Positions 41,707 through 50,536 of a stretch of DNA of 64,000 nucleotides are shown piece by piece; the stretch's first letter is position 1, and the number at the start of each line of letters is the position of its first letter. The position numbers and the translations under genes were made by a program. Below the pieces are notes generated by a model. The model did not search any database and was not told the origin of the DNA. It saw only the letters and a program-made list of their open reading frames with translations. The DNA lies in assembly GCA_902786595.1 (NCBI GenBank), contig CADADB010000010.1, positions 26,406-90,405 of the forward strand, read 5' to 3'. Source of the stretch: an uncultured Bacteroidota bacterium (lineage in GTDB: Bacteria > Bacteroidota > Bacteroidia > Bacteroidales > WCHB1-69).

Positions 41707-43848
41707 ATGTCCAAAAAGAGAAATAATGTCAAACTATTCCTCGACAGGGCGATGTCGCGCAGCTTCAGTCGGCAGATTCTCATCCTGCTGGTCTTGTTTG
41801 TCGTCCTGTTGCTGATATCCTACTTGCTGCTCTCCTTCTCCGGTTCTGACTGGAGAGCCTATTGTGCATACAAAGGCATCCCGGTGTGGTCGTTGCCGTT
41901 GTTTCTGTTGATAGATACCAGCGCGTATAGCTATGTCTATTTTGGCGAGGGGACCCATGGATGGCTGTTGGTGGCCAGCGGGATCTCCTACCTCTTCGGT
42001 CTTATCATCTTCAACGGCATCATGATCGGTCTTATCACCAACGCCATCGACAACCGCGTGGATGCGCACCGCGACGGCCTGCTGCACTATGTCAAGAGCG
42101 GCCACTACATCATCATGGGCTATGATGACATGGTTCCGTCTATCATCACCGAGATATTTGCCAAGACGCCTAAAGCAGATGTGGTGCTGCTGTCGGCTCT
42201 GGATGCCAAACAGCTGCATGAGATACTCCTCCGCTCCGTGGCCCGCGACAAGATGGATCAGATATTCATCGCCTACGGTCACCGGATGGTGAAAGATGCC
42301 TACCAGGATATCCATCTGGAATCATCAGAGGCTATCTATATCGTCGGCAACCGAACCAGACCGGAACATGACGCCATCAACGTGGAGTGCGTGGATAACA
42401 TCTACATGTATCTGACAGAAAACCACTTCAACCAAATTCCGAAACGGGTTGTCTGCGTCTTCGAAGACTTTGACACCTACTCGGCTTTCAAGACTACCGA
42501 AATATTCTCGCAGATCGGCGACTTGGGGATTGAATTTGTGCCGTATAACTTTTATGATGACTGGGCCACCCAAGTCTTTGTGCGCCGTTCCTATAAGGAG
42601 AAGAACAATGTGGCTGTGGAGATCCCGTATCCCTCTGTCTATGGCAAGGGCATATGCTATGAGGACACGAAACGGGTGCATTTGGTCTTTGTGGGAATCA
42701 CGAACTTCTCCATCTCTTTGGCTATGGAAGCGGCCCATCTGCTCCATTTTCCTAATGTCAACCGCGATAAAGCCCTGCGGACACGCATCACATTCATCGA
42801 GAAGAATGCCGACGAGGAGATGCGCTTGTTCGTCACCCGCAACCGGCATTATTTTGAAGTCCAGCCCTTCTTCTATTGCGATATGTCGAAGGATGATGCG
42901 GCGTATCTTCCTGTGAAAATCGATCAGCGTGTCTCCCGGGAGCTGCCGGACACGGACTTCCTGGACACCGAGTTTGAATTTGTCAAAGGGGATGTCTATG
43001 CTGATGGAATCCAGCATCTGATCAAGAGTTGGGCGCAGGATAAGGATCACGAATACCTCTCCATCTTCGTCACAAGATCCGACCAGCGCCATAATTTCAT
43101 GACGGGGATGAACCTTCCCGACGAGGTGTACGACAATGCGGTGCCGGTCTTCATCCGTCAGGATCGTGCCGACGACTTCGTCACCAACCTGCGGGCGGCT
43201 GACGAAAAGGTGTATACTTATGGCAAGGTGGAGGACGGAACGCTGGTGCAGGAGAGACGCCGACATCGCTATGCCAACATCTATCCTTTCGGCATGAACG
43301 ACATGGCCTATTGGTCTGATGAGACCCCGCTGAAGCAAGCCAAACTGTTGAACTATCTCTATGAGACCGCCGACTACAGCACCTTCCATTTTACCAGTCT
43401 TGCAGATCTGGACGCCATGCCCGCCACCGCACTGTGGGCCGAGGCCGACCGCTATTGGCGCGCTCTGACCATGGCCAAGAAATGGTCGAATCTCTATTGC
43501 GCATACAGCATCTCCTGCAAATTGGCTACGCTGAGGACCATGCGGGGACTGGAGCCCGATGACCGGTCTCAAGACCTTCAAGACCTCAGCGCCGAGGAGG
43601 TCGAGATGCTTGCCCGTGTGGAGCACAACCGTTGGAATACCGAGAAGCTGTTGATGGGGTTTCGCAAGCCCAAGAAGGCGGAAGACAAGTACGAGAACCC
43701 ATCTTACGACCGAGAACTGCAAAACAACAAGGAGTTGTATGTCCATTATGATATTCGTCCGTTTGAACAACTGCCTCCAGACGTGCAACAGCTGGACTAT
43801 GAGATTTCGCAATATATCCCGTGGCTGTTACGCATGACGACACTCTAA
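41707..43848 (+). CDS. Ion-channel-like membrane protein with RCK-like domains and C-terminal RyR domain
   Basis: A 713-residue protein. Two membrane helices (about 24-46 and 82-112) flank a pore-like segment (WSLPLFLLIDTSAYSYVYFGEGTHG), the layout of CASTOR/POLLUX-type channels. Then follow two Rossmann-like regions: HYIIMGYDDMVPSIITEI...VVLLSA (near 135-165; the usual GxGxxG is altered) and VHLVFVGITNFSISLAMEAA near 325. The C-terminal 80 residues form a RyR domain (LARVEHNRWNTEKLLMGFR...PFEQLPPDVQQLDYEIS). Inference: a ligand-gated inner-membrane channel. First gene of a four-gene operon, 13 nt before the next. Confidence 0.8.
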   Translation: MSKKRNNVKLFLDRAMSRSFSRQILILLVLFVVLLLISYLLLSFSGSDWRAYCAYKGIPVWSLPLFLLIDTSAYSYVYFGEGTHGWLLVASGISYLFGLIIFNGIMIGLITNAIDNRVDAHRDGLLHYVKSGHYIIMGYDDMVPSIITEIFAKTPKADVVLLSALDAKQLHEILLRSVARDKMDQIFIAYGHRMVKDAYQDIHLESSEAIYIVGNRTRPEHDAINVECVDNIYMYLTENHFNQIPKRVVCVFEDFDTYSAFKTTEIFSQIGDLGIEFVPYNFYDDWATQVFVRRSYKEKNNVAVEIPYPSVYGKGICYEDTKRVHLVFVGITNFSISLAMEAAHLLHFPNVNRDKALRTRITFIEKNADEEMRLFVTRNRHYFEVQPFFYCDMSKDDAAYLPVKIDQRVSRELPDTDFLDTEFEFVKGDVYADGIQHLIKSWAQDKDHEYLSIFVTRSDQRHNFMTGMNLPDEVYDNAVPVFIRQDRADDFVTNLRAADEKVYTYGKVEDGTLVQERRRHRYANIYPFGMNDMAYWSDETPLKQAKLLNYLYETADYSTFHFTSLADLDAMPATALWAEADRYWRALTMAKKWSNLYCAYSISCKLATLRTMRGLEPDDRSQDLQDLSAEEVEMLARVEHNRWNTEKLLMGFRKPKKAEDKYENPSYDRELQNNKELYVHYDIRPFEQLPPDVQQLDYEISQYIPWLLRMTTL

Positions 43849-43861
43849 AACCCTAACCACG

Positions 43862-44161
43862 ATGAATCATACCCCAGATATTCCGATTACTGTTGACACC
43901 TCCCATGTGGAGCTTCCCGAAGAGTTGCAGGCTGTCGCCGAGCGAATGGCCGAGCATGTCCACGAGGTGTGGGCGGCCGCACGTGTTGCCCAAGGCTGGA
44001 CCTATGGTCCGGAGCGCAATGATGCCGACAAAAAGCATCCTTGTCTGATTCCCTATGCTCAGTTGCCTGAAGAGGAGAAGGCCTATGACCGGGAGACCAG
44101 CACCGAGACGTTGAAGTTCTTGATGGTCAGTGGCTTTGAGATAGTCCCTAAACATCAATAA
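43862..44161 (+). CDS. Small RyR-domain protein
   Basis: A 99-residue protein that is almost entirely a RyR domain: VAERMAEHVHEVWAAARVAQGWTYGPERNDADKKHPCLIPYAQLPEEEKAYDRETSTETL. The H-VW...GWxYGP...KxHPCLxPYxxLxxEEKxYDR pattern is the one found in the repeats of ryanodine receptors. Prokaryotic RyR domains are proposed to bind nucleotide-like ligands. It is better conserved than the RyR tail of the channel protein before it. Spacers are 13 nt upstream and 20 nt downstream. Confidence 0.9.
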   Translation: MNHTPDIPITVDTSHVELPEELQAVAERMAEHVHEVWAAARVAQGWTYGPERNDADKKHPCLIPYAQLPEEEKAYDRETSTETLKFLMVSGFEIVPKHQ

Positions 44162-44181
44162 CCCTTTTGTGCCTATCGTTT

Positions 44182-45312
44182 ATGGAGCAGCAGTATAAAT
44201 ATTTTGCCTTTATCAGCTACAACTCCCATGACTTGAAGTGGGGGAAGCGCCTGCAGAAGAAGCTGGAGCACTATCGTATGCCGGCCACCTTGTGCAGCGA
44301 GCGCGGCTGGAAGCGGACGCCCATCCAGCCGGTCTTCTTCGCGCCTACCGACATCCAGCCGGGAGGCCTCTCGCAGGAGCTGCAGGAACGGCTGAAGGCT
44401 TCTCGCCATCTGGTGGTGATCTGCTCGCCCCATTCGGCCAAGTCGGAGTGGGTGGGCCGCGAGATGGCCTTCTTCCACCAACTGGGCAGGACCCAGGATA
44501 TACACTTTTTCATCGTGGAGGGCGAACCTCACAGCGGCGACCCCGACACAGAATGTTTCAATCCCATGGTGGAGACGCTGGGACTGCACGAGATCCTCGC
44601 CGCCAACATCCATGAGGATGTTCACCGGATCTCCTACCTGAACCGTGAGCGGGCCTACGTGCAGCTTGTCTCCAAACTGCTGGATGTGGAGTTCGACGCG
44701 ATATGGAAACGCCACCGCCGACAGCTCATCCGTAAGGCCCTCGCCTGGGTGCTCGGCATACTCGTTGTGTTCGCGGCGCTGGTCGGCGTATGGCGCCATG
44801 GCCTGCCTATGGATGTGACCCTGCGGGTGAACGAGGTCTCGGAATACAATGCCAACCTGCCGGAGATGCAGGATGCTGTGGTGACCTTGGTCCTCCCCAA
44901 CAAGACCGAGACGGACACTCTCCGGACGATGGATGGGAAGGTGGTCTTCCGCAACATCCCCCACAAGTATCTCAACAAGCCGGTCCATGTGACCGTCTCC
45001 TGCCGCGACTTCCTGACCACCGACACGACGGTGGTGCTGACCGAGACGGTGACGGTGAATATGGCCCGCGACCCGGCAGTCTATGGCGACATCCGTTTCC
45101 GCCTTTACGACCCGCAGACGGAACAATATCTGTCTGGCGTGGAGATCGTGATAGAGGGCCAGACTGTAAGGTCCGACGAGACGGGGCTTGTCACGCTGAC
45201 CATCCCGCTGGCGGCACAAAAGAAGACCTATCCCATCATGGCATCTATCCCGCTGCATGAGGACAGTCTCTATATGCCCTGCGGCGATACCTATTGTATT
45301 TTCAGACAATAA
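44182..45312 (+). CDS. TIR-domain protein with membrane helix and extracytoplasmic Ig-like tail
   Basis: A 376-residue protein from the ATG at 44182. Residues 6-160 are a TIR domain: YFAFISYNSHD (7-17), FFAPTDIQPGGLS, LKASRHLVVICSPHSAKSEWVGREMAFF, with Glu94 in the SxWVxxE motif as candidate NADase residue. An HRRQLIRKA stop-transfer and a helix (about 188-207, ALAWVLGILVVFAALVGVW) follow. The last 165 residues hold two beta-sandwich carboxypeptidase-regulatory-like domains (AVVTLVLPNKTETDTLRTMDGKVVFRNIP and GVEIVIEGQTVRSDETGLVTLTI). By positive-inside reasoning the TIR is cytosolic and the tail periplasmic. Confidence 0.85.
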   Translation: MEQQYKYFAFISYNSHDLKWGKRLQKKLEHYRMPATLCSERGWKRTPIQPVFFAPTDIQPGGLSQELQERLKASRHLVVICSPHSAKSEWVGREMAFFHQLGRTQDIHFFIVEGEPHSGDPDTECFNPMVETLGLHEILAANIHEDVHRISYLNRERAYVQLVSKLLDVEFDAIWKRHRRQLIRKALAWVLGILVVFAALVGVWRHGLPMDVTLRVNEVSEYNANLPEMQDAVVTLVLPNKTETDTLRTMDGKVVFRNIPHKYLNKPVHVTVSCRDFLTTDTTVVLTETVTVNMARDPAVYGDIRFRLYDPQTEQYLSGVEIVIEGQTVRSDETGLVTLTIPLAAQKKTYPIMASIPLHEDSLYMPCGDTYCIFRQ

Positions 45313-45342
45313 TTCATCGTCATATCCTTGTTTACGATTATT

Positions 45343-47265
45343 ATGAAACGATTTATATTCTCCGTCATATTAGCCATGGCCGCCATCTCGATGGTCTCAG
45401 CACAGACCACCCAGAAGGGGTATGTGAAGACCAAAGGGCGGCTGGACAGCAAAGGTCAGCTGATTCCGGGCCAGCGTATCGCCAGTGCGGCTATCCAGCT
45501 GACGGGTGGCCATTCCACTGTGAGTGATGCTAACGGCAACTTCACCCTGACAGCGCCCGACAAAAAATTCTTCCTGAGCGATGTGCGGAAGCAGGGCTAT
45601 GTGCTCTCCGACCCCGACGTGCTGAAGAAACAGTATGCCTGCTCCTCCAACCCGCTGGTAATCACGATGGAGACACCCGACAAGCAGGCCGACGACCAGC
45701 TGGCTGCCGAGCGGAAACTCCGTCGCCAACTGCAGCAGCAACTGCAGCAGCGCGAAGAGGAGATAGACTCCCTCAAGGAACATAACAAACTGACGGAGGA
45801 GGAGTACCGCCAAGCTCTACAGAACCTTTATGCAGAGCAGGAGAATAAAGAACGACTCATCGCCGACATGTCCAGGCGCTATGCCGAACTAGACTATGAC
45901 CTGCTGGACGAGTTCTACCGCCAAGTGTCATTCTGTATTGAGCAGGGCGACTTTGTGAAGGCTGACTCGCTCCTGGCATCCCGTGGCGATGTGCGTCAGG
46001 AGGTGCTGGAGCAGCAGAAGAAGGGCCAGGCCCTCCAGGAACGTAAAAAACAACTGCGTCGCGCCGAGGCAGTGTTCGCCGCCGACAACGAGGAGGTTGC
46101 CCGCCGCTGCTATGGCTATTTCGAGAGGTTCTCCGCCCAGTTCCAGAACGACTCCGCCGCCTTTTATCTGGAACTGAGAGCAGAGCTCGATACTACCAAG
46201 GTGGACTGGCAGCTGGATGCTGGCACTTTCGTGGAAGACTACCTCGCCGACTACCCCAGGGCTATCGCCTATTACCAGCGTGCCCTCCGCCAGGCGGTCT
46301 CTCAAAATGGGAATGACAATCCGGCCGTGGCAGCATGCTATAACGATATCGGATATGTCTGCAAAACACAAGGAGACTATGAGCAAGCCATGCAGTGCTA
46401 CCAGAAATCTTTGGAGATATGGGATAAGGTTTACGAAGGACCACATCCCGATATGGCCATCAGTTATAACAATATAGGCGGGGCGCTCTATAGCAAAGGG
46501 GAGTATGCCCCAGCTATGGATTATTTCCAGAAAGCGTTGACCATCAACAGGTCTTTTTATGGGGAAAACCATCCCGATGTGGCGATGAGCTACAACAATA
46601 TCGGTCTTACCTGCTATGCGCAAGGTGATTATGTGAAGGCAATGGAATATTATCAGAGGTCATTGGATGTCAGAAAGATGGTCTATGGTGAAAATCATCC
46701 TGATGTGGCGGGCAGCTACAATAACATGGGTGCTGTTCGCTATGCCCAACGTGAATATGACCAGGCAAAGGAATATTATTTGAAATCTCTCACGATCTGC
46801 AAATCGGTATATGGCGAGAAACATCCCGATGTGGCAGTAGGTTACAACAATATCGGGTTGGTGTACTTTCTCCAGAATGATTATGCCCCAGCTCAGGAGT
46901 CTTTCCATAAAGCATTGTCTATCATCCGGTCGGTCTATGGCGACAATCACCCGCAGGTGGCGACCAACTACAATAACGTGGGAGCATTGTACAAGGCGCA
47001 AGGGGATTATGCCCAAGCTTTGGAATACTATCGGAAGGCACTGGCGATCTACCAGTCCGTCTATGGCGAGAATCATCATGATGTGGCTGTCAGCTATAAC
47101 AATATCGGGAATGTTTGCTATCATCAAGGCCAGTATGCCCAGGCTCTGGAGTGTTTCCAGAAAGCGTTCGCTATTTTGAAAGCGGCCTTAGGAGAAGATC
47201 ATCCCGACACACAATTCTTGAAAGAGTGTGTGGAAATCACCCAAGGCAAAATGCAGGATAATTAG
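45343..47265 (+). CDS. Exported protein with CarboxypepD_reg-like, coiled-coil and kinesin-light-chain-type TPRs
   Basis: A 640-residue protein from the ATG at 45343. A signal peptide (KRFIFSVILAMAAISMVSAQ) is followed by a beta-sandwich carboxypeptidase-regulatory-like domain (30-110, IASAAIQLTGGHSTVSDANGNFTL), a Gln/Glu-rich coiled coil (115-250) and seven TPRs of 42 residues (about 325-620; YNNIGxxxYxxGxYxxAxxYxxKALxI). The DNA of the TPRs is a 126-nt tandem repeat. Exported TPRs could touch the periplasmic tail of the TIR protein, whose domains resemble its N-terminus. Last gene of the operon. Confidence 0.85.
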   Translation: MKRFIFSVILAMAAISMVSAQTTQKGYVKTKGRLDSKGQLIPGQRIASAAIQLTGGHSTVSDANGNFTLTAPDKKFFLSDVRKQGYVLSDPDVLKKQYACSSNPLVITMETPDKQADDQLAAERKLRRQLQQQLQQREEEIDSLKEHNKLTEEEYRQALQNLYAEQENKERLIADMSRRYAELDYDLLDEFYRQVSFCIEQGDFVKADSLLASRGDVRQEVLEQQKKGQALQERKKQLRRAEAVFAADNEEVARRCYGYFERFSAQFQNDSAAFYLELRAELDTTKVDWQLDAGTFVEDYLADYPRAIAYYQRALRQAVSQNGNDNPAVAACYNDIGYVCKTQGDYEQAMQCYQKSLEIWDKVYEGPHPDMAISYNNIGGALYSKGEYAPAMDYFQKALTINRSFYGENHPDVAMSYNNIGLTCYAQGDYVKAMEYYQRSLDVRKMVYGENHPDVAGSYNNMGAVRYAQREYDQAKEYYLKSLTICKSVYGEKHPDVAVGYNNIGLVYFLQNDYAPAQESFHKALSIIRSVYGDNHPQVATNYNNVGALYKAQGDYAQALEYYRKALAIYQSVYGENHHDVAVSYNNIGNVCYHQGQYAQALECFQKAFAILKAALGEDHPDTQFLKECVEITQGKMQDN

Positions 47266-47271
47266 ATGGAA

Positions 47272-47400
47272 TCAGACGGTTTTGCGCTTCCCGTTTCGAA
47301 GGAGTGAGACCCCTTGCTCCAGCGCCTGGATCCCTTGGAGTGCCAGGAGAATGTATAACCGGCAGATGTTGCCGTGGCACACAAAAAGGATTTTGGTCAT
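47272..47400 (-). pseudogene. Truncated LMW protein tyrosine phosphatase
   Basis: An ORF of 42 codons. The first 14 residues, MTKILFVCHGNICR, are the intact N-terminus and C-x5-R active-site loop of low-molecular-weight tyrosine phosphatases. The next residues (LYILLALQGIQALEQG) do not continue the family (SPxAExxF is expected) and a stop follows. The break is at or just after the catalytic Arg. A minus-strand TAATTTCGC element near 47420-47430 may be its old promoter. Confidence 0.65.
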
Positions 47401-47439
47401 GGCCGTGATTTTTAGGGGTGCGAAATTACATTTTTTTTG

Positions 47440-47448
47440 TATTTTTGC
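47440..47448 (+). promoter_or_regulatory. Promoter of the tRNA-Ala-like gene
   Basis: TATTTTTGC on the plus strand, ending 14 nt before the tRNA-like 5' end. Confidence 0.65.
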
Positions 47449-47462
47449 CGCCCGAAAAACAA

Positions 47463-47535
47463 GGGGTCGTAGCTCAGTTGGTAGAGCGCATGCTCCGCAA
47501 GCATGAGGTCGCGGGTCCGACTCCCGTCGGCTCCA
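47463..47535 (+). tRNA. tRNA-Ala-like gene, anticodon CGC, with unusual C33 and C55
   Basis: 73 nt fold as a full cloverleaf. The acceptor is GGGGTCG/CGGCTCC, the D arm GCTC/GAGC, the anticodon stem CATGC/GCATG and the T stem GCGGG/CCCGT, with discriminator A. By alignment to tRNA-Ala the loop TCCGCAA gives anticodon CGC. Two nearly universal bases differ: position 33 is C (not T) and the T loop is TCCGACT (C at 55). CCA is not encoded. It could be a functional minor tRNA or a decaying copy. Confidence 0.65.
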
Positions 47536-47565
47536 CAAAAAGCCCGAAAGAACGGGCATAAAAAA

Positions 47566-47597
47566 AGCACTTAACCATTTGGCTAAGTGCTTTTTTC
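47566..47597. terminator. Bidirectional terminator between convergent tRNA genes
   Basis: AGCACTTA and TAAGTGCT form a stem, with TTTTTT on one side and AAAAAA on the other. A smaller hairpin GCCCG/CGGGC (47542-47557) is followed by a T run on the minus strand. It serves both converging tRNA transcripts. Confidence 0.8.
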
Positions 47598-47603
47598 TTG
47601 GAG

Positions 47604-47687
47604 TACCGAAGGCCGGGATCGAACCGGCACGAGTGTTACCTCATTGGTTTTTGAGACCAACGCGTCTACCTATTCCGCCACTTCGGC
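47604..47687 (-). tRNA. tRNA-Leu, anticodon CAA
   Basis: 84 nt on the minus strand. The acceptor GCCGAAG/CTTCGGT, long variable arm and T loop TTCGATC are canonical for class II tRNA-Leu. The anticodon loop CTCAAAA gives CAA, with T at 33. CCA is not encoded directly after the discriminator A. A minus-strand TATTTTTGC promoter lies at 47699-47707. Confidence 0.93.
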
Positions 47688-47698
47688 TCAAATCGGCG

Positions 47699-47707
47699 GC
47701 AAAAATA
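47699..47707 (-). promoter_or_regulatory. Promoter of tRNA-Leu
   Basis: GCAAAAATA on the plus strand, 11 nt before the tRNA 5' end on the minus strand. Confidence 0.65.
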
Positions 47708-47839
47708 CACTTTTTTCCGATATGGCAACCTGTCAGGGAAATATTTTTTTTCACCCTGCGGATAACTGCCCTGATTCAGCGTCTGTTTGAATATCTTGGA
47801 TTCGTTAGAGTGCTCTGATCGAGAATCACACAATGTACA

Positions 47840-48604
<765 letters not shown>

Positions 48605-48635
48605 AATAGAACTTCGTTTAATCGAAATAACCGCC

Positions 48636-48678
48636 AACAGCTAATAGCCAATAGCTAATAGCCAATAGCCAACCGCCA
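48636..48678. repeat. Short tandem repeat, CAATAGC type
   Basis: Degenerate units AGCCAATAGCTAATAGCC before the FGE-like gene start, just downstream of lysS. The related CTATTAGCTGTTGG pattern lies on the other side of lysS (50445-50483). Confidence 0.75.
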
Positions 48679-48679
48679 A

Positions 48680-50404
48680 TCACCCGATTTTCTCGATCCA
48701 GCCCTTGATGGCCTCCAACGTGGCAGCGGGAACCTCTAATTTCAGCTTCTTACGCAATCCGCCGAGGTCGTTCAGCAGCTTGTTCGGGTTGGCGTTTTTC
48801 AGATGCTCCAACGTCAGGATGTTCAGCTTTTTCAACGCCGGGATCCACGCGGCATCCATGCCCAACGCGGTGAATTCCTCGTCCTTGGCGACTTCCTGTT
48901 TCTTCTCGGGACGCATCTGCGGGAAGAAGAGCACATCCTGGATGGAGGGAGAGTTGGTCATGATCATCGCCAGACGGTCGATGCCGATGCCCAGGCCGGC
49001 GGTCGGGGGCATGCCGATTTCCAAGGAGCGGAGGAAGTCCTCGTCCAAAACCATGGATTCGGTGTCGCCGCGCTTGCCGAGTTCCAGCTGGTCCTCGAAA
49101 CGTTTGCGCTGGTCGAGCGGGTCGTTGAGCTCGGAGTATGCGTTGCAAATCTCCTTGCCGTTGCACATTCCTTCGAAACGCTCGGTGAGACCGGGTTTGC
49201 TGCGGTGCTTCTTGGTCAGCGGGGACATCTCGATGGGATAGTCGTAAATGAAGGTCGGCTGGATGAGCTTCGACTCGCAGGTTTCGCCGAAAATCTCGTC
49301 GATGAGTTTGCCCTTGCCCATAGAACTATCGACCTCCACTCCTTGCGTCTTGGCGAAGGCGGCGAGCTGCTCTTCGTTCATCTCGGAGATGTCGGTGCCG
49401 GTGAAGTGCTCGATGGCCTCGAACATGGTGTAGCGTTTCCACGGGCGCTTGAAGTCGATGATGTTGTCGCCGACCTGCACCTTGGTGTCGCCGTGCAGCG
49501 CAAGGGCGATGCGCTCGACCATCTCCTCCACGGTGTCCATCATCCAGTTGTAATCCTTGTAGGGGACGTAAAGCTCCATTTGGGTGAACTCGGGGTTGTG
49601 GAAACGGTCCATGCCCTCGTTGCGGAAGTCCTTGGAGAACTCATAGACGCCGTTGAAGCCGCCCACGATCAGTTTCTTCAGATACAGCTCGTCAGCGATG
49701 CGCAGGTAGAGCGTCATGTCCAACGTGTTGTGGTGGGTCTTGAAGGGACGGGCCGACGCGCCACCGTACAACGGTTGCAGAATCGGGGTTTCCACTTCGA
49801 GGTATCCCTTTTCGTTCAGGTAGTTACGCATCGTGTTGACCAACAGCGTGCGTTTGATGAACGTGTCTTTGATCTGCGGGTTGACGATGAGGTCGATGTA
49901 ACGCTGGCGGTAGCGCTGCTCCGGGTTCTGGAAGGCGTCATACACCACGCCGTCCTTCTCCTTGACGATGGGCAGCGGGCACACCGACTTGCAAAGGATG
50001 GTGAATTCCTTGACGTGGATGCTGATTTCGCCGGTTTGCGTGGTGAACACGAAACCCTTCACGCCGATGATGTCGCCGATGTCCAATTTCTTGAACACGC
50101 TGTTGTACATCGTCTTGTCCTCGCCGGGACAGATCTCGTCGCGTTTGGCATAGACCTGGATTTTGCCGACGGCATCTTGCAGCACGTAGAAGGAGACAGC
50201 GCCCATAATGCGCTGGCTCATAATACGTCCCGCGATGCTCACCTCTTGGAAAAGGCTGTTGTCTTTCGGGTATTTCTCTAAAATCTCGGCCGTGGTGGCG
50301 TTCACCTCGTAGGTGGCGGCGGGGTAGGGGTCAATGCCCAAATCGAGCAGATCCTGTAATTTCTTTCTGCGGATGATTTCCTGTTCTGATAATTCAACGC
50401 TCAT
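48680..50404 (-). CDS. lysS: Lysyl-tRNA synthetase, class II
   Basis: A 574-residue enzyme that charges tRNA-Lys. The N-terminal OB domain ([30 protein letters not shown]) binds the anticodon. Motif 2 is [22 protein letters not shown] and motif 3 is [29 protein letters not shown]. About 75 residues follow motif 3: a helical extension ([42 protein letters not shown]) resembling a helix-hairpin-helix, which is common in this phylum but absent from E. coli LysS. The start is the ATG complementary to 50404. A minus-strand TATCTTTGC promoter is at 50429-50437. Confidence 0.95.
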   Translation of the reverse strand: MSVELSEQEIIRRKKLQDLLDLGIDPYPAATYEVNATTAEILEKYPKDNSLFQEVSIAGRIMSQRIMGAVSFYVLQDAVGKIQVYAKRDEICPGEDKTMYNSVFKKLDIGDIIGVKGFVFTTQTGEISIHVKEFTILCKSVCPLPIVKEKDGVVYDAFQNPEQRYRQRYIDLIVNPQIKDTFIKRTLLVNTMRNYLNEKGYLEVETPILQPLYGGASARPFKTHHNTLDMTLYLRIADELYLKKLIVGGFNGVYEFSKDFRNEGMDRFHNPEFTQMELYVPYKDYNWMMDTVEEMVERIALALHGDTKVQVGDNIIDFKRPWKRYTMFEAIEHFTGTDISEMNEEQLAAFAKTQGVEVDSSMGKGKLIDEIFGETCESKLIQPTFIYDYPIEMSPLTKKHRSKPGLTERFEGMCNGKEICNAYSELNDPLDQRKRFEDQLELGKRGDTESMVLDEDFLRSLEIGMPPTAGLGIGIDRLAMIMTNSPSIQDVLFFPQMRPEKKQEVAKDEEFTALGMDAAWIPALKKLNILTLEHLKNANPNKLLNDLGGLRKKLKLEVPAATLEAIKGWIEKIG

Positions 50405-50444
50405 CGTAAATGCTTTTTCAAATGAGCGGCAAAGATACAATTTT

Positions 50445-50483
50445 TTTGGCTATTAGCTGTTGGCTTTTAGCTATTAGCTGTTG
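50445..50483. repeat. Short tandem repeat, GCTATTAGCTGTTG type
   Basis: Two near-copies of GGCTATTAGCTGTTG upstream of lysS. Confidence 0.75.
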
Positions 50484-50506
50484 ATCGGTCGCGGCAGTCA
50501 TTAGAC

Positions 50507-50536
50507 TCCCCCCTTTAGGGGGGCCGGGGGGGTTAG
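50507..50536. repeat. C/G-run palindrome at a gene end
   Basis: CCCCCCTTTAGGGGGG followed by CCGGGGGGG. It overlaps the stop codon of the beta-helix lipoprotein (50533-50535). Hairpin-forming; resembles C/G-run intergenic repeats I know from other Bacteroidetes. Confidence 0.7.

Noticed and set aside
42325-43812. Long minus-strand ORF of 495 codons
   Set aside because: It is antisense to the RyR channel gene, which has a promoter, membrane helices and domain motifs. High GC at third positions explains the open frame.
44173-45309. Minus-strand ORF of 378 codons
   Set aside because: Mirror of the TIR gene; His/Arg-rich nonsense-like sequence with no domain.
46320-47215. CRISPR-like periodic repeats
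   Set aside because: The 126-nt period is in frame and encodes 42-residue TPRs; there are no constant repeats with unique spacers.
48803-50281. Long plus-strand ORF of 492 codons
   Set aside because: It is antisense to lysS over its whole length. The lysS frame has clear synthetase motifs, while this frame has no recognisable sequence.
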